Under the pieces are notes generated by a model, which made no database searches, was not told the DNA's origin, and saw only the letters and a list, made by a program, of their open reading frames with translations. From contig QZCP01000131.1 in the NCBI GenBank assembly GCA_003956705.1, positions 1 to 64,000 of the forward strand: DNA of 64,000 nucleotides, given 5' to 3'. Position numbers and translations under genes: made by a program. This DNA comes from Brevipalpus yothersi. Lineage: Eukaryota; Arthropoda; Arachnida; Trombidiformes; Tenuipalpidae. Each line of letters begins with the position of its first letter. The first letter of the stretch is position 1. Shown here in pieces: positions 1-16,265 of this stretch.

Positions 1-68
<68 letters not shown>
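1..68. repeat. (CT)n microsatellite
   Basis: Uninterrupted CT dinucleotide repeat of 34 units, cut by the window start. Confidence 0.98.
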
Positions 69-71
<3 letters not shown>

Positions 72-943
72 GGAAGGTTCAGAGACAAGTTCCATAGGAA
101 TTTATCAAGCAACCATGATTCTTGTCGAGAGAACGTTTCAATCATTTTTCAAATGATCTAACGAGGACGAGTTTTATCTTCACTCTACGATACTGATCAT
201 GAAAAATATATGTTCCGTTACTCATTTAGGTGAAGAGAGTGGAGAAAGCTACAGAATTTTGAAAATTCGAACGATGAAAAGAAAATATCGGAATATTATG
301 GAATAAACCAAACCTTTTACGTTGACATATTCAATTTGATTCCGAAATATTTCTAAATGACATATGTGAATTTTATGTTCTCGTAAATCGGTGAGCGAAC
401 TTTTCAATGCCACCAAAAATATGGTAAAATATTATATATTCAATTTGAACGAATTTTCCGGTTATTCAGCGAATTTGACATTCAGCAACAACAACAATTT
501 TTCTCCTATTCTTCAACTGAACATACCATAAATGTCCAAAATGTTGAATATTATTGACTTCCACCAAGATCTAGAAGAATTTTGGTGGATAATATTTATT
601 TCTTACAGCTAAATTTAGGCACCCAAAAATGAAACCAATGCATTTGTGCGTGTGTGACTGATCATACTTTCACATTTTCCACACAACACTGATCATGAAT
701 ATTTTGAGGAAGACATGAACTTTTCGATAAAAAAAATTCTTCCCCATGAATGATACCGACCACACTGGTGATGAATGTAAAAATTGGTACGCAACACTGA
801 TTCTTAATGTTTGTTAACTTATCCAGTAGTAGTTTCTCTCTCTCTTAATGATTGTGGTAATTAATAGGAGGTGAGAAAAAAATTCATTGTTTTCATGGAT
901 AATTTCCACCTTAATTTTTATCTTCTAAACTGTTTAATTGATG

Positions 944-946
<3 letters not shown>

Positions 947-997
<51 letters not shown>
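947..997. repeat. (GA)n microsatellite
   Basis: Uninterrupted AG/GA dinucleotide tract of about 51 bp. Confidence 0.97.
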
Positions 998-1000
<3 letters not shown>

Positions 1001-1527
1001 TTGCCGCATGAATAAGCTGTGCATGGTGAATATCACCAAGGAAGATCCTGGTATCTGTGTTGTGTGTGTCTAGAAGAAACTAGTTTTCGAAAAGTAGTAG
1101 CTGTGAAAAATTCTGGTATATATCAGCAGGGTTCAAATATATTAACATAGCCTTCGGGTAAAAAAACCCTACAACTTAGTATCTTTGGTGCTGTATTCAA
1201 TCTTTCTTCTTATTTTGGTCGAAAATATCCTGGAACATTGACTCTCCACCTTTTTCTTCCACTACATAATAATCTGTTGAAAATTCTGAAAAATGCTAAA
1301 AAAAGATTCTCAATCTCATATTCTTCATATCTTTATCACATCACATGTATTTTTATACTTTAAAAAACAAGAGAAAGATCCCACTCACATAGGCAAATCC
1401 TTTCCTGAATGATAAAATATTTCAATTAAAATATCACTGCTATATGCCTGAGAGATTTTCAAATTATATTCCCCTCAACAATTCGTGAAAATTCCTCACG
1501 AAACCATCGGTCTGCCTGCTTTATTCG

Positions 1528-1530
<3 letters not shown>

Positions 1531-1583
<53 letters not shown>
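1531..1583. repeat. (CT)n microsatellite
   Basis: Uninterrupted TC/CT tract of about 53 bp, opposite in sense to the GA tract near 947. Confidence 0.97.
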
Positions 1584-1587
<4 letters not shown>

Positions 1588-2231
1588 AACTTTCTATCTC
1601 CTTCTTGATATCATGATTATACTACGGCTACTACTACTTTCTTCACCAAGAAAAGTTCCAAGTGCCATGCTCAAAGTGGAAGAGGGAGAGAGAGAGTAAG
1701 AAGTGATCGTGTATACTCTGAACATTTTGGATAGATGCAAGTGAGAGAGATTCTCAATCCTGCTCATTTGCCAGTTGCCATGTTCAACAACAATATATAC
1801 TTTTCAGTGTGTTCCCGCCACACACAGTAGGCCAATAGTAGATCGTATCAGTGTGATATATCAACGTTCCAACGAACAATGTGATTGTGAGTGTTTTCAA
1901 TTGATAAATTTTATTCTAGGAAAACAGTATCAAAATCAATTATCGATCAAAGAAAAAGAAAGTGTAAAAAAGTAAATATATTCAACCATGTTTATACTTG
2001 GAGAAATATCGTCATCAGACAGCTTGTCCACATGGCTTGTTTGGGCTCATATGTTGATACATGAGAAAAGTTTATTTTTTGGCTAATCAACAACAAACAC
2101 AGCCACCATCAACAACAGGAACAATTTAATTGATTTAATCAATTTTTTTGCTGATTTCTGAATCTCTAACGATTACCCAAGAGGAAGAGAAACATATTCA
2201 CTCTTCTGGCCTGTAAAACTTAACCAGCAAG

Positions 2232-5082
2232 ATGGATAGTTTCATTCAAGATTCCAATTCATCATCACTATTACTCTCATTATCACCATCAATATCTTCT
2301 GGTCCTTCATTATCATCGGTTGCCGTGACCGCTGCGATGACCAACAATTTAGTTTCACCACCGATACCTGGTATACAATTTGATAGTACTGGTTCAATAA
2401 TATCATTACAAGATGATGATTCCGATGTATTACAGTATTTGTGCCGTGGAGAACGCAGTGGAACGTATTCCAATCCATCAGAATGTATGAACATGATTAG
2501 TATGCTCAACGATACCGATCTGTTTCATATATACAATCTTATTCGTAATGATTCATTCTTCATTAAGCCCGGTAAATTTGTGCCCAGTAGTATGATACAA
2601 TTAATATGGTCCATATTGTTTGCTCTGATGATAATGATTGCTGTTGTCGGTAATTTTACTGTATTCTGGATCATTACTGGTCATCGTAAAATGCGAACAG
2701 TAACCAATATGTTTCTTCTCAATTTAACAACCGCTGATCTCATTATGGCTATTTTTAATGCGGTTTTCAATTTTGTTTATCTACTACATTCACATTGGCC
2801 ATTTGGTCAAACTTATTGTGTTATGAATAACTTTCTCGCCAGTGTAACGGTATCATCTTCAGTGTTCACGATAACGGCAACATCAATCGATAGGTAAGTG
2901 GTACAATCTTACTATTACTACTATTGCCCATGTTATCTTGTTCAAATATGCATGTTGGAATATTCTCACTTTTTTCCCAAATATTCGAATGCTTTGCTTC
3001 CAACATGGTCCCATTTTTGAATATATATTCAAATGTTCACAAAGCGCACTTACACATATACTTCATATTTGTACCATATTCACAAACTTTTTGTGAACTT
3101 CACTATAAAGAACATGATTTCGCAATTCTTATCGGCACACTTTTTCATCGCATCAACATTAAATAATCAGTTTCAAAGTGCTTTGAGGTTTTTTCCGTTC
3201 TCTCTTGAGAATCTTCATTCTTTTCCATATTCTTTCCATGGAATGTGAATATGATGAATGCAAGTCTTTTCGACATTCAAATCAAGGGTGAGAAAAAGAG
3301 AGATATTGTATGTGTGTATATTTCATCCTATCTGAGGAAGAAAAAGAAATGGTATCTGATGCCCCTGAATTGTGTATGCTTAAAGGAATCTGAAATCTAT
3401 TTCATAGAATATCGAGCACTCAAAAATACATTAAACAGCTTGCCTAGAAGAGAGACGCAAGAAGATTTGAACCCTACTTTTTTGTCGATTCTCAAGTCCT
3501 TTTGATAAAAGTTGAAGCATGTCATGGCTTTACCATTGAGAGCCGATGGCAAACTGACAAAAATGAATTATTGATCTCCAGGTTTCTAGTTTCTGTTTGG
3601 GATCGATTGAAGATTGCTCAATTCGTCAATGTATGTGTGTGTGTGTGTGCATGTTAATATTCATGTTCTATTAAGTTAATTAGTTTGATGTGTTGAGAAG
3701 AGAGAAAAAAGCTCTACCAAGACACATGATAAGTTATAATTTCGTAGAGAAAGTATACTCATTCAGGAAAAACCCGATAGCTAAGTTTCAAGGACAATCT
3801 GTGTGAATTTTTAACACATGTCCAAAACTGGTGATTGAACTGGTGAAAACTGGTGGAAATGGGTCACATGTAAGCTTCTAATTTAGAATTTTTCACTTCA
3901 ACTGTTCTGATTAATACGAACACCCCTGGCTATTTTCACTTCGATATGATGAACTTCCAAAACACTTGAAAGCATTTCTCTATGAACAATTTTGATGTGT
4001 CGAATGTAATCTGTTCTATTGTGTTAGAGTGGAAAAGTTTTACAGTGCAATTCCTAGAAAAAATAATTCCTTGTTAGTTGATAAAACTTTGTGATACATC
4101 AAATTTCTAGCGAAAACACTTGAAAGCAATAAGTCTGACAGTGCTTTATGATGTTATCAAACTGATGATTTAGTTAGGGGAATCCATTCATCATAACGGC
4201 CCTTGACATTGTCTACCAATACTTAATAGCTGAACCAACAGGAGATTATGGTGCAACAATCTTTCACTTCTATCATTCTTATCCACAAGTGTTACCCAGC
4301 AGTATCATGATGACCTCTTCGAATTGGTGTATATATATGTACCACGCTTGTACCATTCGTTTTTTCATTATGGCCACCACTCGAAGTGTATCGCCCAATA
4401 AAATGACCAATTACATGGTCAAAGTCAACGAATTTTGACTCTATGCTCTCTGTCTAAATTGTCCACAGGGAAATTGTTCCATCATGAAGGGCATTCTCAT
4501 TCGAACTCATACACACTTGAGGGTAGTGGTCAATTTTATCATCATTTTAGCCACATCAAATGATGCTCTAGAATCAATTTATTAGGATTTTCTCCTCTTG
4601 ACGCTTGACCCCGAGTTATAAAGGTATATGTACTCGTTTATAGATATACTTTCAGAGTTTCTGTGGTGATAAATGAGCACAAAGTTTTTTTTTCTAGAGA
4701 AACACAATTCAATCATGTACCTTTAAATATCTTGGTTTGATAGCTTTTCTCGATCATTATTCTTAACACTTCTACTGAACTCAGAATGTGATGAGCTCTG
4801 CTTGATTCACTGTTTATCTTGTGAATGTGTGCATGTACCCCATCGAATGTTCAGTTCATCGAACTGACAGTTTTTTCCGATACATGTACAACCAATAACA
4901 TCGAAAACATTGTCCTGTCAGCAGCATCAGTATCGAAATTAGTATCACCATTTCACCATAGTAAATGAATTGATGCGAAAAAATAGCTCAAGTTCACTGG
5001 ATGATCTTCAATGTCCCTATTGAGTTGAATAGAGACTTCATTTGTGACCTCCTTTTTCTTAGTAGTACCGTTACATTGATTT

Positions 5083-5129
<47 letters not shown>

Positions 5130-6695
5130 AAGATCAGCTACGCAACAACAAATTCGACTTCATTTATCTTTATTTGTTCACTTAATTGAATTTATTTGGC
5201 AAGAATCATTCACTTATTTCACTACGATACTGTCACTCTGGTGGTCATGAAACACGTAGTGTCGATGTGTCGCAACTTATTTTCGTGCTTAATTAGCATA
5301 GAATTCTAATCTCTTGTGAAATAATCTAACAAAGTGCAGTCCAATTGATTTCTTCATCTTCGGAGAAAAGAATAAATTTTTTCCTCCGAAATGCAAGAGC
5401 AAATCCATTGTAATGACTTTTGAACCGTTTTTTTCGTGCTACATTTGACTTGAATTACGCTGGTTCGTTCCTCAACTCATTTTATTGCTCTACTTTCTCT
5501 AGATTTTTTCTTGGAATAAACTCATAAAATTGGCCCACTGAATGCAAAATTTTCTGAACCAAAAATTGCAAACAGTGAATCAATAGTCTCTTCTCCCCCT
5601 CCCCAAGAACAAAATAGAAACAAACAAAACATCAGCGAATGCCCTATCAAATCTCATGATTATCTAAATTCGACAGCTAATAGCGTAAATTCATGTTGGT
5701 GATAGCATGTATATCATCAATATAGTTCTACAGTATGATGAATAAGGTATCAAAGGTTGTCTATTAAAGTGTACTTAACGGTTTACAGTCTCTCTCTCTC
5801 TAGATGAATTCAGTTGACACGCGATAGTTCATGACATGATAGATTATGAAAACATCTAGAGAATATGATTTTTTATCCATTTTTCATGCACAAATTACGC
5901 AATAATGTAGTGAACTGAATCCATAAAAATGATCGATTCTTATCTTGAACAAGAGGGGAGAGAGAGAGAAAAGGAGAGAGACTATAGAATTTTATAAAAT
6001 TCAAATTCATCATTCATGAAGAATTCTTGAATTTTCCACTCACCACACCGGAGAGAGAATCGAAATCGAAAAAATGCCTAAATTTTTGACCGTTCACAGT
6101 GATTCCAGACTCCACTCTCAATCTGGTTACATAGTCATGAATCCTCTATACATGTATGCTGGCATGCTTTATCCAAAAAACTTGGAAGAAATTCTGGAAA
6201 AAAAGTTCCATATACACAGTAGACATATCATTCCGCAGAGTACAACAGCTTTCTGTTCATCCAGATGAATATTTCCAGGAAGTTTTTCGCACACTTCTCA
6301 CTCTTTTAGAAGAGTTCTTTTCACGTCATGATTTTAAGTCGAAAATTATTGTTCCACTTTCATATATTCACATGTCCATTCTCTTTTTGCACCCAAACAC
6401 ACACACACATACACTTTGCTCATCTCTTCTGCTAGAAGAATGCTCCATCACTGTCAAGAGGTTTGCATTCATCGACTTTACCATGCATTCAACCTGTAAA
6501 ATTATGGAACAATTTCATGCATAAAAATTAACACCCAAAACAGTTACATTACTGATAGGATTGAGAAAAGTCTAGTGTTTTTCGTCATCTTCCATTCAAA
6601 TGTAAATTCTTCATACTTTTTAATTCCTTCTTCTTCTCTCGCCCACATATTACCATAATTGCTATCAATTCATTCGAATAGAGACAAGAGAGATA

Positions 6696-6760
<65 letters not shown>

Positions 6761-7529
6761 TGGGTTGTGATGTTGTTCTGGGAAAAACCTAGTTGGAAAG
6801 CATGACACCATATGGATATAAATTGCATCTATGTGTGTCACACAAAATCGAGTTGAGTGAAAATTTTTCATCGTCAAATTATCTGACACTGAATTAGCTT
6901 CCGTTTCTTTTAAATACATCCTATTGTCTCGTCTGGTAGAAATATCCATAATGCTCATCTGAGGCTATTTCCGATGATTATGATGATCACAATATTGCCA
7001 TTGAAACTGTTATCCTCACAGTTATTGACTTGGAAACCCTTTCCTCTTTCTTTCGATGCCCAGTCAAAACAATTGGCGATAATGATCCAGATTCACACTG
7101 ACACACACTCATACATACACACACACACACGGAATACATGATGAACATGAGGAATATTTGTGCGGGAAAAACATACATATAACTGCTAGTGTGAGAAGTA
7201 AGCTTAAGTTCCATTATAAAAATATCTCATTCATTCACTTTCTATTCCAAGTCATGATCTCACATTCTTGGCCGCAATATATTCCTCACAAAAACACACA
7301 CACACACACATACACATATCTCATCAGATGCACACATGTTATCTCAAGCATGAAACAATTCAATGTATCTGAACAGAAAGGCACTATACGGAAAACATTA
7401 TACTATCTACACACTGTGTATCTACCCTTGACCTGATGGGAGGGTGATGATCACCCAAAAAGGCTCAGGCCATAATCTGGCATGTTTGTCCCTGAAAATA
7501 AGTGTAGAGTTTGTTTACATTATGATCGG

Positions 7530-7569
<40 letters not shown>

Positions 7570-7740
7570 TATGCTCATTTCGAAAGAATCAACATAATGC
7601 ATAACGGAACTCTCTTGCTATGTTAAAGTGTTCCTTGGTTCAATATACGAGAAAGCTCCGGGAATATCTTTTCTCATTCTCTTCTTCACTTTTCATCTCA
7701 ATTCAGTGGGTAATAATATAGCCTAAAATTTGTATCACAT

Positions 7741-7776
<36 letters not shown>

Positions 7777-9695
7777 TTTTCTTTCTTCGAGTGAATTATT
7801 GTTGAATATTTTGATAGCTCAATTTAATGGAGGCTCATTTTCATTCAGACAACATTCTGTCAAATTTTTTCTTCTGTTTTTCTGTACTCAAAATTTTTCT
7901 GAACCTCTTATATTACAATTTTTTGATGCCCCTTGAGATATACTCTTTATTTCATTCTATTTTGATCATTTTTGGTATTCTTATATTCTCATTCTGGTAC
8001 AATTTGTACCGGAAAAAACGATATCACATTTTTTTGCATCTTGCAACGCTTGAAAAATCGATCGAGCTCCCCGAACGCCATGTGTACGTTTGTATACCTG
8101 ACTTGTGTTTTCGTTTTTCAAAACAATTTCTTGAGATAAAAAAAGGTTTCATGTTCTCAGTCGCCTCGAGTTGGTGTGTCTGTATACAGTTTGTGGACAG
8201 ATTCTCATATAATAAAAGAAATAAGAGGAAACAGTTCATGGTGCATCAAGTTCTGATGATTATGGTGAAAGTAACAAGAGATTCAAGATGACTTTCCAGG
8301 AGCGTAGGAGTAGAAAGAAAGAAAGAGAGAGAGAGAAAAGAAAAGAAAACACCAGATTCTTTTAAATCTGAGGAATACAAAGTTAACATGGTAGCTGACT
8401 GGAATATTTTTCCATGCCTAAACAATGTTGATACTGACTTTTGTGCGTATGTGTGTGTGCCAGGTGAGCTTTTTTCTATTGTTAATCTCAAAACGAGGGC
8501 TAGTCAAAATGTTATGGACAGCATGTATTCTTCCGGCCAAATATCTTGAGACTCTGAGAAAATTTCCATCTGATTTCCTTCTGACGATACACAGAGAAAA
8601 ATTTTTTTTCCCTAATGAACTTTGATTTTTTTCCAACAAACAGTAATAAGCAAAAAAATTTGACCCTCTTTTCTATTCCCACTATATACATACACATGTA
8701 CATAGTTTTTTCGAATGATGTTGACGTATGAATAAGTTTTTCCACATTTTCTCGAAAATAGAATTGATAAAAGTTATTCTCTTGGAAATACATTGAAAAA
8801 AATATAACCTCACACACACCCACAAGGAGAAGAAAAAAATAAACTTTCTCTCTCTTTTTCCCTTTGTAAGACATGTGCCTCTGAGCCTATGGAAAATATT
8901 TGCTGAGAAAATAATTTGATTATGTATATTAAGACTATTCATTTGCATCGACAGTGAGAAAGTAGAATATAAAAATTGATAAATCGAAGAACTTTTTTTC
9001 CAAACTAGAATATAGTGAAAAAAAAGAGATACCCTGTGATGTAGGTTACTTGTGTGTGCGTGTGTATGTGTTGATGAAAATGTATGAGGTTCATCAGTAA
9101 TGTGAATCATTTTTAGGGTATAAATTTTCTTTCTTATTCTTCATCTTCTTCATCTTTTTCCCGCCAAAATAAACGGTAACCTTTTTCTCTATCTTTTTCT
9201 CGCTTTTTCTTTCCCATAATGTGTCGAATAATGTTTCATTCAGCTGTACTGATTGTATACTTAATCAGTCTGATGTCAAAAGACTAAGCATCTTTGAATC
9301 AAATTTTACCCTCTTTTCCTCTCTCTTTCTCTTTTCCTCATGTCTCGGTGGACTTTGATTCAGTTTCACTGTTTGCCCTTCAACCAAAAAAGTGATCTTG
9401 TTTCCAGAAAAATGTCATGATTCTCATCTGTTCTATTGAAAAGAAGAACTTTTTTTACGCTCGGTTTGATTGTAAGCAGCCACATTTGATAAGTGAAATG
9501 CTTTCACTTTCGATTTTTTTCTTCGCTCATTTTCTCTTATGCCTTTTTGCTTTCCATTTATTCCACTTTCTTCTTCATCTTCTTTCTCTTTCTCTTCCTC
9601 TCTTCGGTATTTCCAATCTTTCATCTCTATCATTTAGCGTTCAAATTGAATGCTACACCACCTAAGATAGACAATTGCATGGTGTAGGTTAAGAA

Positions 9696-9781
<86 letters not shown>

Positions 9782-9883
9782 GAAAGATAGTAGAAAGGAA
9801 TGAGATCAATGAATGAAAACCATCATGGATATCAGAATGAACATTCTTTCCTGAGCTTCTTCAAGTTTCTCAATCCGAAAGCA

Positions 9884-9942
<59 letters not shown>

Positions 9943-12900
9943 CATAATTCACAGTATATGTTGCTGCTTGACCAATACGTGATCCTAATATCGGCTTTTG
10001 ACCAAGATGAAAGTGAACAGAGTGTGGCCATCAATCAAAATACAGTATCTAAAGTATCGATAAGTTGAGAAGATATCATCTCTCTTGGTATCTTATGTAT
10101 TGTGAACAAAAGTCTTTATGGAATTGTGTCGAGCAAAATAGAGTTGATGACCATAGACCTAGTATCTCTCTCTCTCAGCATGACTTCTGGTGTCAGTGAT
10201 ATTATACGGACATTTGATTGAAGACAAAAAAGCATCCGGAATCAGGTCATAACCTTGATGAAAAGTATTCTTTTCCATTCTCACTCTCACTACTGGATGT
10301 GTGTAATCAGGAAGCCAGCAAAATTGGTGAATCAATTTGAAATGAATTTATTCATAGGATGCCGTGTCAATAGGGATGAGGATGAGGATCACATTCCTTA
10401 ACTATGAATGGCCATCTCACTTTTTGCCTCATCAATATCCTGAAACTTCTTCTTCTCCCTACCAATACTTCATCTGCATCTGCATCGTCTTCCTCTTCTC
10501 ACATGTTTTCCTTTTACTTTTTCAATCACTACATTCTATGCATTCTATGCATATATAAACGAAATAGCGAGAAGAATTTCCATTCGCATGATAGCTGCCC
10601 ATATTCGATGAACACAAATCGAACACCATCTCTCCACCATCATTCTCTATGTGTGTGGGTGATAATTTGATCATCATTATCCATTCCTCTCTAGTTGAAT
10701 TGTGGGAGAGAGAGAAAGAGAAAGAGAAATATACATATCGATCATCAATCTTTTCTTCTTCTTTTTTCTACTTTGATATATCCATTTATTCATTCTTCTT
10801 CACTTATCACTCCTATTTTTCTCATTCGCTTCAATGAATTTCATCTTTCAATTTCATCTTTTTCTTCTTATTTTGTTCACAAACTATATTATACAACAGA
10901 CCAATACACACATACACACCGAACTATTCTCACTGAACTTGTTCAAATTTCATCATTAAATAAGATTAATCATTGACCTGGGTTTCATCGATTTTTTATC
11001 TATAGGCCACAATGTGAAGGCGTAAGACTCCTTCGCTTTTTTGCTCCACTAATATACTGTTAAAATAGAAATGTTTGAACTCAAAATCTAACAGTCTATG
11101 AAATTTTCACCCCTGGAAGCATGAAGCCCAGTTGATTCTTCTCTTAAAAAGCTCAGATGAATGATTCTTTCATTTTAGGCTTCCCAAATGGACTTATGAA
11201 CTCTACTAATGTTAATAGTTTCTTAGAAAGATTATGATGCCTCTCTCTCTCTCTCTCTCTCTATTCTTATGAGAACTATAGTCTTCTCTAATATTTTAAA
11301 GTGTGTGTGTGTATTCACAATTGGAAACGCAAAGTGTTGGTTAAAGCTAAAGTCTTCCAGTCAACCTGGGCTCTCCTGAGGTTGAAGAAATCAATTTTAA
11401 ATGAAAAATCACTTGAGCCTAACAGAACACTTAAGCTTTTGAAAAATTTTCATCATCAACTCAAAATTTTTGCTAGTTTCTATCATGATAATCGTCAGGA
11501 GAGGAATTCGTCTGAAAGAATTCCTCATAAGTTGTAGTTTAAGAGATTTGATAAGTTTTGCTGGCAATTTATGCGCCTAACAAAATAGACGAATGATTAA
11601 GTAGCTCTTAGGATTAACTGCAATTGCATTGAATTCTTTTCCAGTTTGATTCCATTTTTTCCACGCGAAAAATTTCATATTACTCATGATTTAAGGTTTA
11701 CCAAAATGCTCGTTTGATGGCATCATTTGACCCTAATAGGACCAGCAAAACTTTCTTTGTCATTTCCCAAAACGATTTATTGACTAAAAAGGGTTCCTTA
11801 TTCCAAACTAATTCGACATGAAATCAAATTATGCGATGAATAATGTGAGAACATCTTACAATTTTACATTGTTAAAGATACATGTATCACCAAATGCTCA
11901 AGCCACAGAATTACAATATTCTTAACATTTGAACCAGCCAGACATTGCATCAATGGATAGAGTTCAAAATTTGAAAATGTAATTGAACACGAAAAAGAAC
12001 TTATGCTCTCCTCAGTCGATTTGAATATTTGAAAGATCTTTTATGTCCCCAGCATACGTATAGTTCATCAAAAATTTCATCATTGCTCAGCTTCCTGCAA
12101 GAAACTCTTACTGAATTCAAAAGGTACATAATTTAGTTATCTTCTTTTTTCTTCTAATTGAGGAAGCTTAAGCTCTTCCTCTCTTTTTCTCTAAATCACT
12201 GGGCTAATCATTCGATATAATAATGGATCTTGAATATTCATCAGATAATCTTACCGTGTAGATTCAATTTTCTCCTCAACATGATGCTCAAAAACCACAA
12301 ACTGTGACTTATATTTTGACGTCAATGAATCATGTATGCATACATGTATGTGTGCCCCCATACAGATATGGAAGCTATAATTGTTGCCATCAATAGAACT
12401 GTTATTCTGAATTTGAAAAATATTCTCCAAAAAGTAATGCATAGAATTTGAAAACTAAATTTTATCAATGGGTTGCTCAATTTCGTCCTTGTCCATTCAT
12501 TTGATCATCAGGATCTTTCAGGCATACTATCATGCTATGAAAGATTTTTCGGATGGTTTCTGATGACACAAAACTCATTCTACCTACTGAGTCATCTATG
12601 ATGATGTTTCCATATAAATTTGCCAATAGAACTGGCAAATGTTTGTCTGATGAAAATGGTTTCCACAGTTAAACTTTAGAATGGAGTATTAAAAGATTGT
12701 TTATTGAAAATATTGGGGAAAAAATTCCACACTTTTGATCATTATAAAGTTCGGGAAAATCAATGATGATACTGAAAATTATCATCGGCATTATCATTAT
12801 CGTCATTTTTAGCATTTCTTTTTCACATCAAGGGATTTTTTCCAACAATGTTTTTCGAGGCAGGGAAAAGTTCAGTTTGAACCTTGAAAACTTCGAGATA

Positions 12901-13531
12901 TCGATCATGCACATGTATCCTCCGTTCTTTATAGGGTTCGATTGTTCGAGAGAGAATTGAAGACAATCACGTGAATTCCATAGAAAATCAAAGCTCAGTC
13001 TCAGTCTAGTACATTTACAGAATTCAGTGTGAACAACTTGACCGAGTACATTATGTCCAAATTTTTGTGAAATGGAGGGAAAAAAGAGTGTAACAAAAAT
13101 AATCATAAAAGATCGTCGAAGTCAACTTGTGAGGTTTTTCGCTATCATAGAGCTTCCTTATTATTGGTTTTCGCCTGTCCAGCTATAAGTATTCCCTTTT
13201 TTCCCAATAGAGTCTACCCTGAAAAAATACAAGTTCAAGAGAAATGAAGAGATTTCTTTTTCTCAAGATATATATTTTTGGATCCTTTCTGATACAATCT
13301 CTTATCCATCCAGCTCGATAGAATATTTATTTTCTCGGAAATTCTTTCCTTTTGAACACCAATCCAGTCCTCTTCATCACCGTATTTTCATTTGTTTTCC
13401 TCGTTGAGCCCATACAAAATATGGTCCCAATATTTTCTCATAAGTATTGAAGATGGCAATTTTTTCCACTCTCACTCCATTGATAACCTTGGTTTCGCAA
13501 TAATAACGGTAAATTGGCTATCGAATTTCTC

Positions 13532-13608
<77 letters not shown>

Positions 13609-15165
13609 TTTCCTCTTCTACTGTCAATCTGAAAAATAAGCCATTTTGTATAAATCATGACCATCCATGTCACATCATTCATCTAAATTAACAAATAGAA
13701 CTGAACAGCTTGTATGATAGCCCTTTTCACCGTAACAGAATCTCTCATGTGGAATCTCATTCAATTATTTCGGAAGATAGCACTCCAGTTTCAATTCTTC
13801 TTGACATTGACACTAATATATTGCCTATTCATGAAGAAATTCTGGAAACAGACTGAAAGTTTTTTTTCTATACTGTCAGATAGAAAAATTTCTTCCTTTT
13901 TTCGTCTACCAATCTAATTGTTGGTCCAGTAGATTGAAGTTTGTTTCATGATTTCACACAGGAATTCAAGAAATCAATACAAACCTATGGTCATGGTGAA
14001 ATTGATGGAAAAGCTTCCAATCACAACATTCGATTATTACGGAGAACTTATTCCATCTTGACACCAAAAAAATCATAGTATTCTATAATACTTAAGTACT
14101 CTACATGAATTCTTGATGACGTTATGCTTATGTTTTGATAGATTTTGAAATATACTGATTACATGTTCAAAGTCGCATTTCATAACCATTATTGACCTTT
14201 GTATCGTCATTCAGATTATCGATCAAAGTGTATAATATTTCATCATCATGTATGTTTATCGATGATGAACTGTCCAGACATTCTCAGTGTTGGGTGCAAT
14301 CCATTTGACCAGAAAAAAGGAAGAATATGCACATGCCATGATACTTCACCAAACAAAGCTTCCCATGTACATATCAGGATATATAAAAAAGTGAATAGTC
14401 AGTCTGATATCTGATTAGCATCTGTTGACATGGAAAATATGCCTCCAGCGAATCTGTATAACGGTAATTGGAATCAATTCAACAATAAATGCGCATGCTT
14501 TTCTTTCCATTTTCCGGATAACTGTTCATGATCAAGTTGAAGTATACTGTTATTAGCTGTTAGTAATTGTATACATATATTTCCACATACATACGATATG
14601 GCCTACACACACACACACATTTAATATACCTCATGTTCATTCCCTCTCTTTATTGGGAAAAGTTTATTCCCCGCAAAAGTTATCTATATGAGAAGCAAAA
14701 ATTCATCATCCCAACACCAGCAATCGAGACATCCATTATTGCTTCCAGACACCGTTGAGTTCTATGTGAATTACAGATACCTTTCAAACCCATGTGAATT
14801 CTTTTGTGAGAGTATACAATTACTCCCCCAAAAAAAAGTAGGTGGAAAAAGTAGGTGAAGGGGTGGATGATATCCAATCACTATTGGAAAATTGAGAGAG
14901 AAGAACCGTTCAACGATCATGTCAGAAATACTGTAACATGGAAGTAAAATCCAGAGAGAGAGAGAGAAATTCTGAACAACAGTGTAAATGGGCAATCATT
15001 GATCAGCTATTGATCAGCCATTTTCAACACTTTCAACATACACACACACACACACACTCATAGGCAGACTTAAATGTCTAACTTTCTGGACGATGAGCAT
15101 TCAAGCTATTCTTGAGGAAAAAAGGAATACGCACAGCTCTCATCACTCCTACCTTCTATCCCTAG

Positions 15166-15217
<52 letters not shown>

Positions 15218-15425
15218 GATCCTGATTGAGAAAGAGAAGAAAATGACATTATACACCTCTTGCGTAACATTGACTTGCGGTGAATATATACCACCTCAAA
15301 TCACTGATGATGGCACTAATCCATGTAATCTATCCTTGAATCTGATTCCTTTTGTGTGTATGTGTGTTGCGATGAGTCCTAATCGATTTTATGAGGAGAA
15401 AAGGTTGACTATATTGGTGAGATAG

Positions 15426-15464
<39 letters not shown>

Positions 15465-16205
15465 GAGTAAATGTTATTGTGAAGACGAGACATGGTGAAT
15501 AAGATGGAAGTAAATCTTTTTCTTTTCACCTTTCACGGTAAAGAATCATGGATGAGCTTCAAGATTCTTTGTGGATGAAAATGAGATTAGGAATGGTGTA
15601 ATCTGCAACCCACTTGATGGACATTACATCCTATGGTGGAACTGATGGCCAAATTCTAACTCGATAACATTTTGGTGGAGAGAAAAAAAATCTACTGAAC
15701 ATTATTTGCTAATCTTCTTAATCATTGTCGATTTTTTTCGTACGCTTTTTCCCTCACTTTTATTTCTTTACTGTTCTCTTTCCACCATTGACAACAATTC
15801 TGCCATCAACAATCACTCTCCTTTGCACTCTTACATGTTATACTGGTACATATAGATTGAAATTCTCATGTCCAGAATGTTCTTACTTTCTCTCAATTCT
15901 TTCACCAAGCTGTCCATGAAAAGTTGATGATAAATATTTTCCAGCCAAACTATGCAATCTAGATTGTACACACGGAAATAAGTCAACATATTAAGAGCGA
16001 CTAGAAGAGAAAGAGGGCAAAAGTAAAAGAGTACAGAAAGAGAAAGATTCATTTTGGAAGGATATATCCACTCTATCATCTGGCTTAACTCTCAGTATGA
16101 ACATAAGCTTTCCATCACCACACTAGAAAGTACCTTTTATCCATCAAAAGGTTGAGAACTGAGAGGCTGACGATGATCCATGTACACTAGCTTATTGAAA
16201 GAAGA

Positions 16206-16265
<60 letters not shown>

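Larger units (their letters stand above)
1..2231. other. 5' flank of the receptor gene, no gene recognised
   Basis: AT-rich sequence upstream of the receptor start codon. It holds a (CT)n tract at the window edge, a (GA)n tract near 947 and a (CT)n tract near 1531. The short open frame at 1775-1975 has no recognisable domain and is more likely leader sequence. Untranslated first exons or the promoter could lie here, but I cannot place them. Confidence 0.5.

Noticed and set aside
1775..1975. 66-aa frame upstream of the receptor.
   Set aside because: No leader, domain or splice evidence; probably untranslated leader or chance.
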